From the NCBI GenBank assembly GCA_046635845.1, contig JAQQXN010000001.1: a stretch of 64,000 bases of DNA; one strand, written 5' to 3'. The DNA is from UBA168 sp011055275 (lineage in GTDB: Archaea > Thermoproteota > Thermoprotei_A > Marsarchaeales > UBA168). Of the stretch, positions 42,143 to 49,750 are shown piece by piece (the first letter of the stretch is position 1; every line of letters begins with the position of its first letter). The position numbers and the translations under genes were made by a program. Below the pieces are notes generated by a model. That model worked only from the letters and a program-made list of their open reading frames with translations. It searched no databases and had not been told where the DNA came from.

Positions 42143-42964
42143 ACGCCGACTAACCTCCCGATCGACGCGAGGCTGAAGTGGAAGAGGGTAGAGGAGGCCA
42201 GGACGCCGGAGGAGAGGTTAGCGGCGCTTGAAGATTACCTCTCAGCCATTCCTGCTCATCACGGAACCGAGAAGCTCAGGCTTCAAGTAAGCAAGCAGAT
42301 AGCTAAGCTGAGGCAGGAACTCAGGCAGGGCGAGAAGAAAAAGGGAAAGCACAGTTATGGGATAAAGAGGATAGCCGACCTGCTCTGCTTTTTGATAGGG
42401 CCGCCATATTCTGGCAAGAGCGAGTTCTTGCTTAGGTGGACCGGAGGGGCTTCAAGGAAGGACATGGGGGTGGCCGACCTAGGAGGCATGAAGGTCCAGG
42501 TCGTGGAGTTGCCCTCCGTGGTTCCCGGGCAGAGGGGAAGGCCGCAGCCCGTTATGCCTGACCTCGTTATCGTCTTTTTGACAAAGGAGTATCGGGACGC
42601 GGAGTCCATAATAGGGGCTTACGGGCGTTACATGCTTGATTTACCGCGCATAGCCGTTTCAAGGGACGGCGTCGCGGGAGCTTTGCCGCCTGACGTTGAT
42701 CTCAAGGAGCTGGAGAGAGCGGTCGTGCAAGCGACCGACATAAAGCGCATATACCTGAAGTCCCCGCAGGAGAGGCAGGCAGACAGGAAGCCCATGATAT
42801 TTAGATCAGAGGTGACCGTTGGTGATGTGGCCGAAGCGCTGCACAGGTCGCTGGCAGAGAACTTCAAGTACGCTAGAGTATGGGGAAGCGTGGCGTATCA
42901 GGGGCAGAAGGTGGGAAAATCGTACAAGCTGAGCGACGGGGATATCGTAGAGATACACGCTTGA
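42143..42964 (+). CDS. Obg/DRG-like TGS-domain P-loop protein with no standard start codon
   Basis: This protein of about 274 residues has an N-terminal helical domain (PTNLPIDARLKWKRVEEART), a P-loop domain with LIGPPYSGKSEFLLR, and a C-terminal TGS domain (YQGQKVGKSYKLSDGDIVEI). The family usually begins MPTNLP. Here the matching codons are ACG CCG ACT AAC, so the native Met codon appears to be ACG at 42143; no ATG, GTG or TTG occurs in frame between the promoter-like CTTTAATT (42108-42115) and the domain. GTG at 42038 or ATG at 42041 are in frame, but lie inside the divergent gene. The G4 motif (NKxD) is not recognisable (AVSRDG), so GTP specificity is uncertain. Confidence 0.75.
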   Translation, partial: TPTNLPIDARLKWKRVEEARTPEERLAALEDYLSAIPAHHGTEKLRLQVSKQIAKLRQELRQGEKKKGKHSYGIKRIADLLCFLIGPPYSGKSEFLLRWTGGASRKDMGVADLGGMKVQVVELPSVVPGQRGRPQPVMPDLVIVFLTKEYRDAESIIGAYGRYMLDLPRIAVSRDGVAGALPPDVDLKELERAVVQATDIKRIYLKSPQERQADRKPMIFRSEVTVGDVAEALHRSLAENFKYARVWGSVAYQGQKVGKSYKLSDGDIVEIHA

Positions 42965-42982
42965 CGTGCAACTCAGCGCTTG

Positions 42983-43864
42983 CTACCGAGGTTGACTTAA
43001 ATATAATAAGTTAAACATAATACAAGGTAGCGTTGAGGGTCGCGGGAATGCCGCCTTTCTGATCAGTTCGAACTTCTGGAGGCCGCTACCGTGGGCTGAG
43101 GCGCTGGCCAGTGCAGCGGCCCTAGTGACCGCGTCCTCTTCTTTCATGCCTGACACGAGATTGTGAAAGGCGGATGCCAGGAGGACGTCGCCGGCCCCCG
43201 TGGGATCGCTTCCATTTCCGCTGGATTTGGCATGATATTTGGAAGTGCCGTAAAGCGTGGCACCTGCCCTCCCCCTACTAATGAGGACGTAGCGAGAGCC
43301 CACGCCTAAGGCCATGCGGGCATTCCCAAGGGCAGCCCTGAATTCAGTCGAGGAGCCCGCGATCAAAAACGAGCCCTTAAGGAAAGAGAGGTCTGTGCGC
43401 TCCAGGTGAACGCGTCCATCGGCGTCAAAGCCCCTTACATATCCCTGAATGCCAACAGCGGTGCGGATCCCTGAGGAGATGGCGCTGGATGTGAACTCCT
43501 TTGAAAGCTCTCTGGCCACGGGTCCCAAGATAACGCCATCGTACTCGCGCAGCTCGGAAGGATCGAGTTCCAGAGGGGTTGCCGGACGACTTAGAGCAAG
43601 CCTTCTTCCCTTTTCATCGTAATCTATCTTGAAAATGGCGGTGTTGCCCGTCGGGTTTAAGTTCACAACCTCCACTCCATAGGAGCTGAGCTGATCCCTG
43701 AAGGGCTTCCAGTCATCGCCGTGCGAGGTTATTATTGTGGCAGAGTCCCTGAGCGCCGCGAGCGCGAGAGCGGCAAAGAAGCTCGTCCCACCTGGAGCCT
43801 TGATGGTTCTTCCATTCTTGCTTATGCTATCCACGGTGACGCTACCGATGCAAGCCAAACGCAT
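42983..43864 (-). CDS. PfkB/ribokinase-family carbohydrate kinase
   Basis: This 293-residue kinase of the PfkB family has the N-terminal motif GGTSFFAALALAAL and the C-terminal signature DPTGAGDVLLASAFHNLV, in which the Asp of GAGD is the catalytic base. Substrates in this family include ribose, fructose, inositol, nucleosides and sugar phosphates. MRLACIGSVTVDS is the natural start; the ATG at 43864 has a TATA-like CCTTAGGTT (43884-43892) about 24 nt upstream, while the longer frame to 44050 runs antisense into S26e. A myo-inositol kinase role is conceivable given the INO1 gene nearby, but is not shown. Confidence 0.85.
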   Translation of the reverse strand: MRLACIGSVTVDSISKNGRTIKAPGGTSFFAALALAALRDSATIITSHGDDWKPFRDQLSSYGVEVVNLNPTGNTAIFKIDYDEKGRRLALSRPATPLELDPSELREYDGVILGPVARELSKEFTSSAISSGIRTAVGIQGYVRGFDADGRVHLERTDLSFLKGSFLIAGSSTEFRAALGNARMALGVGSRYVLISRGRAGATLYGTSKYHAKSSGNGSDPTGAGDVLLASAFHNLVSGMKEEDAVTRAAALASASAHGSGLQKFELIRKAAFPRPSTLPCIMFNLLYLSQPR

Positions 43865-43984
43865 GTGTTTAGCACCGGGGTAACCTAAGGGATTTGCCCT
43901 GGTACCGGTTAGCAGGTGGAATGGCGGATATCCATATATACCACGGGCAGTAAGACTACGGCTGATAAGCCCGGGTGTTATATT

Positions 43985-44272
43985 GTGGCTAAGAAGAGGA
44001 AGAGTAGAGGAAGAGGAAAAGGGAGCAAGGGAAAGGCAAAACTCGTTCAATGTGATAACTGTGGCGCGTGGGTGCCTAGGGACAAAATAGTGAGGGTGAC
44101 CAGATGGGTTTCTCCAGTTGATCCCCAGCTAGAGAAAGAGCTCAAAGCGAAGGGGGCCATCGTTCCAAAGGTGCCCGTCACCAAGAACTACTGCATATCT
44201 TGCGCTGTTCACATGGGACTGAGGGTAGTAAGATCGAAGAAGGAAAGAAAGGAGTCCTACAGCAGGCTTTAG
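43985..44272 (+). CDS. rps26e: 30S ribosomal protein S26e
   Basis: This 95-residue basic ribosomal protein has the zinc pair CDNCGAWVPRDKIVR and YCISCAVHMGLRVVRSKKER, as in eukaryotic and TACK S26e. The GTG at 43985 gives the expected N-terminus (AKKRKSRGRGKG after the initiator). GGGTG at 43974-43978, 6 nt before the GTG, could act as a weak ribosome binding site; TATA-like CCATATATAC lies at 43932-43941. S26e sits at the mRNA exit channel. Its presence argues against a euryarchaeal origin. Confidence 0.92.
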   Translation: MAKKRKSRGRGKGSKGKAKLVQCDNCGAWVPRDKIVRVTRWVSPVDPQLEKELKAKGAIVPKVPVTKNYCISCAVHMGLRVVRSKKERKESYSRL

Positions 44273-44303
44273 AACAAGCGCCGTCTAATAGCATTGATAG
44301 AGC

Positions 44304-44642
44304 TTGGCGTACGAGCGCTTGAAGAAGTATCTGACGCTTGAAAACCTGTGGATATACATAATAAAGCTTCTATCTGAGGCTCCAAATGGGGAGATGTATG
44401 CGTACGAGATAAAGAAGGCACTTCACGTTCAGTTCGGCCTAAGGCCCGCTACGGTAACCGTTTACTCGGTTCTTTATCGCATGGAGAAGGAAGGGCTACT
44501 TCAGAGCAGGTCGACCGGCACGGGCCTGGGAAGGCTCTCCAAGAGGTACTACACGGTAACTGACAAGGGAATGAGGGAGCTGCAGCAGGCAGTTGACTTC
44601 ATAGATGAGGTTCGCTCGAAGCTTCAGATGACCAAGGGCTAA
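44304..44642 (+). CDS. PadR-family transcription regulator
   Basis: This 112-residue winged-helix protein has the PadR pattern MYAYEIKKALHVQFGLRPAT, VYSVLYRMEKEGLLQSR and KRYYTVTDKG, with one C-terminal dimerisation helix. PadR proteins commonly repress detoxification or membrane-transport genes. It starts with TTG at 44304, soon after S26e. Its stop overlaps the end of the convergent radical SAM gene by 4 nt. The effector is unknown. Confidence 0.88.
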   Translation: MAYERLKKYLTLENLWIYIIKLLSEAPNGEMYAYEIKKALHVQFGLRPATVTVYSVLYRMEKEGLLQSRSTGTGLGRLSKRYYTVTDKGMRELQQAVDFIDEVRSKLQMTKG

Positions 44643-45715
44643 GGGACGTACACGCAGGCCGGGTCGCTGGCCAGCGGGTCTCCGTAAGTTGCAAATGCCC
44701 TAGCCCTCGATCCGCCGCACTCTTGCCTGTAAGGGCATACACCGCACTTGCCTGAGAAAGAAGCATCTCTTATCCTCTTTAACGTGGGGTTCTCCCTGTA
44801 GATTTTGACCAGACTTTCGCGTCTCACATTTCCCAAGGGATATGGGGTAAAGCCGCTGGGGAACACGTCTCCCTCATTAGAGACGAAAATGACGCCGCTT
44901 CCGTCCCGCGTAGTCCCCATCTCGGCGAGAGGCCTTTCCTTAGGTTCGCCCAACAGCTCCTTTGTGCGCTGCAGCAGAGCAGGATAAAGGGGGGACATGG
45001 GCGAGTAATCGGGTCCACCGCTTCTCTCCCTTATTATCCTTCTGAAAAACGGCGCTTCAACGGTCCTGACCCTTATCCCGTATGATGATGCCCAATATAG
45101 GTAGTTCAGCACGTCCTCCATCTCGTTTGGGCTGAGGTCCTCAAGTGCGGTTGCCCTTCCAACCCTTATCAAGAAAAAAACCTCCCAAGTCTTTACTCCG
45201 AGCTTTTTGACCTGATGGAGCGCCTCAGGTAGCTCGCCAACCGTAAGTTTCATCACGGTGGTGTTCACCTGAAGGTCAAAGCTGAGGGCCAGCTGCTGTA
45301 TGGCCCGCGTCGTGCGCTCGAAACTTCCGGTTCCCCTTATGAAGTCGTGGGCATTCTTTCCGCCATCAAGGCTTATGGAAATGGAGCGGATCTTTCCTTT
45401 GAAGGCGGCCATCTTTGTTATCACGCTTTCAGAAACGGCCGGGGACATCGCCAAGGGGATGCCGAGACCGTGGGCGTGGTCAACTAGCTCTTGGAGGTCC
45501 TCCCTCATAAGCGGATCGCCTCCGCTGAGCACAAGCACTGGAGGCCTGTCGAAGCGCGCCAGATCTTCAATGAGGCCCTTGGCCTCCTTGGTGTCAAGCT
45601 CTCCTGGAGGGGGACGAGTCATGGCCGAAGCGCGGCAATGAACGCACGCGAGCTCGCAGGCTTTGGTGGTTTCCCAGAATACCAGCACGGGGTTTCTTGA
45701 ATAATCCGCGGGCAT
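44639..45715 (-). CDS. Radical SAM/SPASM protein, AhbD/TIGR04053-like
   Basis: This 358-residue radical SAM enzyme has cluster cysteines Cys20, Cys24 and Cys27 in KACELACVHCRA and GGDP at LVLSGGDPLM. The C-terminal SPASM-like region carries CGVCPYRQECGGSRARAFA and a last Cys in DPACVYVP for auxiliary clusters. It resembles the TIGR04053 group near AhbD and NirJ, which modify heme precursors; AhbD converts iron-coproporphyrin III to heme. A heme role would fit the oxidase operon at 50 kb, but peptide-modifying relatives are similar. It shares a divergent promoter region with the CDP-alcohol transferase gene. Confidence 0.82.
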   Translation of the reverse strand: MPADYSRNPVLVFWETTKACELACVHCRASAMTRPPPGELDTKEAKGLIEDLARFDRPPVLVLSGGDPLMREDLQELVDHAHGLGIPLAMSPAVSESVITKMAAFKGKIRSISISLDGGKNAHDFIRGTGSFERTTRAIQQLALSFDLQVNTTVMKLTVGELPEALHQVKKLGVKTWEVFFLIRVGRATALEDLSPNEMEDVLNYLYWASSYGIRVRTVEAPFFRRIIRERSGGPDYSPMSPLYPALLQRTKELLGEPKERPLAEMGTTRDGSGVIFVSNEGDVFPSGFTPYPLGNVRRESLVKIYRENPTLKRIRDASFSGKCGVCPYRQECGGSRARAFATYGDPLASDPACVYVP

Positions 45716-45773
45716 AGAGACTTCGATTAACGGGTTGCTAAGCTTTTATCCCCATATTATATAGTCGTAAAAG

Positions 45774-46358
45774 TTGCTAACGAAGTTCAGAAAGAGGGTT
45801 GCAGGCGTCGTTCAGGCCATGGCATACCCTTTCATCCGCTTGGGCGTGTCTCCGAACGCCATTACCGTCTGTGCTTTTGTCCTTTCTCTTGTTGCCGCTG
45901 TGCTAATAGTTGAAGGGCGGTACCTCTGGGCCTTTGTCCCCTTTGCCTTGGGTTCGCTTTTAGATGGTCTCGACGGAAGCGTGGCCAGGGCTCTGGGGCG
46001 TGCCACGCAGTTCGGCTCGTTTTTGGACTCATCGCTTGACAGGTACTCGGATGGCGTGGTTATCGGGGGATTCTTGATGGCGTTTTCCGCGTTGCCTGCT
46101 AGAGCGGTGACGCTTGCCGCTCTTCTTGGGTCCTTCCTCGTCAGCTACAGTAGGGCCAAGGGGGAATCCCTTGGGTTGAAGATGGAAGGAGTTGGAATCG
46201 GAGAGAGAGCGGAGAGGCTGATACTTGTGGCCATTGCCCTGCTGTTCAGCAGCGCAAGCCTGGTAATAATGGCAATTTTGGCCATCGTATCCAACTTCAC
46301 TTACCTGCAGAGGCTTTGGGAGATAAGGAAGGGAACGCAGGGGAAGCGATTCCCTTAG
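45774..46358 (+). CDS. CDP-alcohol phosphatidyltransferase, likely archaetidylinositol-phosphate synthase
   Basis: This 194-residue membrane enzyme has the CDP-alcohol transferase motif DGLDGSVARALGRATQFGSF followed by LDSSLDRYSDG, with all four metal-binding aspartates, and about six helices. It joins CDP-archaeol to a polar head group. The presence of myo-inositol-1-phosphate synthase in the window favours inositol phosphate as acceptor, giving archaetidylinositol phosphate. The TTG start at 45774 follows TATA-like CTTTTATCC (45742-45750) by about 28 nt. Confidence 0.85.
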   Translation: MLTKFRKRVAGVVQAMAYPFIRLGVSPNAITVCAFVLSLVAAVLIVEGRYLWAFVPFALGSLLDGLDGSVARALGRATQFGSFLDSSLDRYSDGVVIGGFLMAFSALPARAVTLAALLGSFLVSYSRAKGESLGLKMEGVGIGERAERLILVAIALLFSSASLVIMAILAIVSNFTYLQRLWEIRKGTQGKRFP

Positions 46359-46477
46359 GCGCTTCCTAAGGGCTTTCGCGATTACTCATGGCGTTGGGTT
46401 CTCTGGCGCGCAGGCCCTCAAGTTACCGGTTGGGTTCTTGGACGGACATATTTTTAAGTAGGTGTGAGCTTTAACGC

Positions 46478-46999
46478 ATGAATGAAGCCACAAGGCTTTG
46501 GGTTTTTGCGGCCATATTTTCCATAGCCTCTTATGCCGTCTCGGCTGGGCTGTCGCTGGGCACGGCAGCTTACGCTGCATCAATATTCTTGGATCCCGTG
46601 GTGAACCTTACCCTTCCGCTTCTGATATTGTCGGTGGGTTTCCAGGCAATAAACAAGAGAGGTGGTGCACTTGCCATAGGCATAATAACGGCGGCGCTTT
46701 TCGCCCTTAGCTTCATGTTCTTTCTTACAATAACTGAATTGATAGCTGGCGCGCTGACCGAGCTTTCGGCTTACTTCGTGGGTTACAGGGGGCTCAAGGC
46801 CTCTACGATCAACACGGCGGTGTTTGGGCTTTCCGAAGGAGCGCTCAGCGTTGAGATCGGGGCTCTGTTCCTACATTACGCTGTCCCTGCTCTGCCGCTG
46901 GTAGCCTTCGCTGTGGCTTTTGCGGCCTTAGGGGCTTTCATAGGCTATCTGGGCGAGAGCATCTCATCGTACCTTGTGAGGTCTGGGATAATGAAATAG
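46478..46999 (+). CDS. Putative ECF transporter S component
   Basis: This 173-residue membrane protein has five to six hydrophobic helices and no enzyme motif. It precedes genes for an EcfT-like protein and a fused ECF ATPase on the same strand, so it is probably the substrate-binding S component. S components differ widely and their vitamin or metal substrate cannot be read here. ATTTTTAAG near 46450-46458 is 24 nt before the ATG at 46478. It may also be described as a general ECF-type membrane protein. Confidence 0.65.
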   Translation: MNEATRLWVFAAIFSIASYAVSAGLSLGTAAYAASIFLDPVVNLTLPLLILSVGFQAINKRGGALAIGIITAALFALSFMFFLTITELIAGALTELSAYFVGYRGLKASTINTAVFGLSEGALSVEIGALFLHYAVPALPLVAFAVAFAALGAFIGYLGESISSYLVRSGIMK

Positions 47000-47027
47000 C
47001 AGTTAAGCAGCGGGGATCGAGAAATAC

Positions 47028-47633
47028 ATGAAGATTAACGCGCTTTTTGGGCTGGCATCCGGGGTGCTTTTGGCGATTTCTGCGGCCATGACATCAAGCC
47101 CGTTCCCGCTGATCATGACGTTTCCCTTTTTGATTGGCAAAAAGAGGGTACTAGTTGCCGAGCTTCTTGTGATTGCGTCGTCGTTTTTTCTCCTTCGCGC
47201 CATGGACCACTCCTCGCTTTTTGTCTTTACAGAAAGGACGATGACTTACGTGAACCTGTACTTGATAGCCTCACTCGTAATAGATAAGGCATCGGTCCTT
47301 GGGTTTTTGGGAAGGAGGGGAATTCCCTTGGTGCTGGCTCTTGACTATTTCCCCTATTTTTTATCGGTTGCATCCGACGTGGTCTTCTATGCGAGGGCGC
47401 GGGAACTGACTTCAGGCCTCGGGCCGAGGAAGCTGTTCTCTCTCTTGCCCTCTCTAGCCCTTCCCTTCATAGTGGAGGTCGTTAGGGTTGCCGAGAACCT
47501 GTACGTCGCGTACACGGTCAAGCTCTATGGTCATGGCACAAGGCAAGTCGCCATCAGGCCAAGCCTTGCGGATTTGTCATTTCTTGCTTATGGGGTGCTT
47601 GCGCTTTGTTTGAGCTTTATCCCTCGTTTCTAA
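47028..47633 (+). CDS. ECF transporter T component (EcfT-like)
   Basis: This 201-residue membrane protein has about five helices and a cytoplasmic helical region YARARELTSGLGPRKLFSLL and EVVRVAENLYVAYTVKLYGH. EcfT proteins couple the ATPases to the S component through paired Ala-Arg-Gly motifs; here they appear degenerate (YGHG in place of ARG). The gene lies 28 nt after the S-like gene, and its end overlaps the ATPase gene by 28 nt. Assignment relies on context and topology. Confidence 0.7.
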   Translation: MKINALFGLASGVLLAISAAMTSSPFPLIMTFPFLIGKKRVLVAELLVIASSFFLLRAMDHSSLFVFTERTMTYVNLYLIASLVIDKASVLGFLGRRGIPLVLALDYFPYFLSVASDVVFYARARELTSGLGPRKLFSLLPSLALPFIVEVVRVAENLYVAYTVKLYGHGTRQVAIRPSLADLSFLAYGVLALCLSFIPRF

Positions 47634-48742
47634 GTGGGCACATGGAAGTGGGCGATGACGAAGTCGTTGCCCTGCTCGGTAAAAGCGGATCCGGCAAGAC
47701 AACGGTCATAAGGGAAGCGATGGGCTTTGGCGGAAAAGCGAAACTGGGCGTTGACGGAAGCTTCGGCCCCCCTCCGATATCGCGCGAGGTTCTGGCGGCG
47801 GTCATGCAGGATCCAAATACGCAGATCCTAGGGGGCTCATGCGATGACGAACTCGCCATCCTTTCCATGGATCATCGCGTGGATCGGTCGATAGCAGAAG
47901 ACATCATGGGAAGCTATTGCGGGAAGGATTTCTTCAAGCTTTCCGACGGGTATAAGAAAAGGATGGCCATTGCCACGGTCCTTTGCTCCCTGCCCAGGTA
48001 CGTTATGCTTGATGAGCCGCTTGCCAACCTGGACAAGGAGGCGACCGCGGGCGTGCTATCGCTCATAAGGAATGGCAAGGTGGTGGCCGAGCACAGGGTC
48101 AGGGAGATAAGGGACAGGGTTCAAAGGGCATACCTCATAAGGGGGAGCTCGCTCATCGAGCTGACGAACGACAGCTTGTACGACGACGAGTTCTTGATCA
48201 AGAACGGCCTGCGCGGCTTCAGCGTCGAGGCACAAAAGGGAGATCCAGGCGACGTGATCCTTGACGTGGACGTTGGGTTCAGGCTTCAGATCAGAGCTGG
48301 CGAGGTCTTGTGCCTTTATGGAAGCAACGGTTCGGGAAAAACCACGTGCATAAAGAGGCTTGTGGGCAAGGCATACGCCGTCTTCCAGAACCCCGATCTC
48401 CAGTTTTTCAAAAAGACCGTCGAGGAAGAGGCGGGAAGTGCTGATGCGTTATCCCTTTTTGAATTACAAGGAAAGGATAGGGCAAGCCCTTTCGCCCTAA
48501 GCTATGGAGAAAAGATGAGGGTATTGCTCGCTGCCGCCTATGCTTCCGGGAGGCGCGTCATAGCGCTTGACGAGCCAACCGTGGGAATGGACGGCGACGG
48601 TTTTCTATCCTTCCTTAAGGCGTTGGAGATCATGAGGGAAGAAAGAAAGGGAGTTTTGATAGCGACACATGACGATGACCTATTAAAGGCTTGTGACCGC
48701 GTGATAAATCTTGACGAGCTGTTTGGCAAGCGTGCTCGGTGA
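47606..48742 (+). CDS. Fused double ABC ATPase of ECF type
   Basis: This 378-residue protein holds two ABC ATPase units in one chain. The first has Walker A GKSGSGKTT, signature LSDGYKKRMAI and DEPLANLD. The second has GSNGSGKTT, signature LSYGEKMRVL and DEPTVGMDG with a switch His in IATHDDD. Each unit is short, with reduced N-terminal strands. ECF transporters normally use two such ATPases, so the fusion supplies both. TTG at 47606 overlaps the EcfT gene. The 3' 205 nt are antisense to the geranylgeranyl reductase frame. Confidence 0.85.
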   Translation: MFELYPSFLSGHMEVGDDEVVALLGKSGSGKTTVIREAMGFGGKAKLGVDGSFGPPPISREVLAAVMQDPNTQILGGSCDDELAILSMDHRVDRSIAEDIMGSYCGKDFFKLSDGYKKRMAIATVLCSLPRYVMLDEPLANLDKEATAGVLSLIRNGKVVAEHRVREIRDRVQRAYLIRGSSLIELTNDSLYDDEFLIKNGLRGFSVEAQKGDPGDVILDVDVGFRLQIRAGEVLCLYGSNGSGKTTCIKRLVGKAYAVFQNPDLQFFKKTVEEEAGSADALSLFELQGKDRASPFALSYGEKMRVLLAAAYASGRRVIALDEPTVGMDGDGFLSFLKALEIMREERKGVLIATHDDDLLKACDRVINLDELFGKRAR

Positions 48743-49680
48743 GCCATGACGAGCGCGCTCAGGGCATCCCATGCATCGGCCTTGTCAGAGAGGTAGGCCT
48801 CAAGGAAGAGGTCGCTGCTGAAAAGTGACCTCATCGCGTGCCTGCGAAGCTGCGCTGGTGCCATGCGGTAAAGTCTCAGAAGGCGCCTTTGTGTCCTGAT
48901 CTCGCTCTCCACACCTTTTAGCCCCGCGGATAGGCTTTCCTCGAGGTCCCTGCCTCTCAAGATCGCATCGGCGGCTATCTCGGCCGATAGGGCTGCCGGT
49001 CTTATGCCCTCCCCAGCTATGGGATATACAAGCCCTCTGGCCTCTCCGATCCTTTTTGCCTTGACCTTAACTGGGCCTACGGTTATGGGGGCTCCCAGAA
49101 TCGACGCGATTTTTCCTCCCTGTTTCTTAACGTAATTCCTGAGGAGGGGTAGCGGGTCCTTTACTTCCATAAAACCTGCCCCGATGTTGAGCATTCCGTT
49201 GGCGCTCGGAAAGATCCAGTAAAATCCCGTCAAGCGGGAGTCAAACTCCAAGGAGACGCGATGTGGTGCTTCTTCAGATCTCACCAGTGCGCGAGCCGCG
49301 TAAACCACCTCTCTATCTCCTGAGTAAGGACCGGTGGCGTCAACTACCAGGTCGAATTCAGCTGGATTGGGCCTTTGTCCCACGATGGCGTCTTCTCTCA
49401 TGGAGTTTATCCAAGCGCTCTTATCGATTATTAGCCACTTGGGATGGCGAAATGACGTTGAGTAGATAAGCTCACTATCAACAAAGAAAGAGAAGTCGTG
49501 CACCTCTGCGATGACCTTCCAGGGGATCTTCGGGGAATAGGAATTCGTGATCGCTTCCCCACACGCCTTGAAGTAACTTGAGGTCACGTCGTAGAGTTGG
49601 GACTCGTGACCGGTTGACTTCAAGAGGGCATGAAGGTAGGAGCCCGCAACTCCCGCTCCGATTATCCCTATCTTCTTCAC
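48538..49680 (-). CDS. Geranylgeranyl reductase-family FAD protein
   Basis: This 380-residue flavoprotein begins with the dinucleotide motif IGIIGAGVAGSYLHALL. It shows family segments LVVDATGPYS, YWIFPSANGMLNIGAGFMEV and GLVYPIAGEGIRPAALSAEI. Relatives reduce geranylgeranyl chains of archaeal ether lipids. The domain ends near residue 315 (SALVMAHRAR); the remaining 65 residues run antisense into the ECF ATPase gene and look like read-on. The GTG start at 49680 has TATA-like ACTTTTACC (49701-49709) about 25 nt upstream. Confidence 0.85.
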   Translation of the reverse strand: MKKIGIIGAGVAGSYLHALLKSTGHESQLYDVTSSYFKACGEAITNSYSPKIPWKVIAEVHDFSFFVDSELIYSTSFRHPKWLIIDKSAWINSMREDAIVGQRPNPAEFDLVVDATGPYSGDREVVYAARALVRSEEAPHRVSLEFDSRLTGFYWIFPSANGMLNIGAGFMEVKDPLPLLRNYVKKQGGKIASILGAPITVGPVKVKAKRIGEARGLVYPIAGEGIRPAALSAEIAADAILRGRDLEESLSAGLKGVESEIRTQRRLLRLYRMAPAQLRRHAMRSLFSSDLFLEAYLSDKADAWDALSALVMAHRARLPNSSSRFITRSQAFNRSSSCVAIKTPFLSSLMISNALRKDRKPSPSIPTVGSSSAMTRLPEA

Positions 49681-49750
49681 GTGGTACTTGGGTTCCCAGG
49701 TAAAAGTTTGGCGATAAAAACAGGCTTATAAATCATGGAGCAAAGGTTCT

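Noticed and set aside
43865..44050. 62-residue N-terminal extension of the PfkB kinase
   Set aside because: It is antisense to the S26e start region, and the kinase domain begins exactly at the ATG at 43864.
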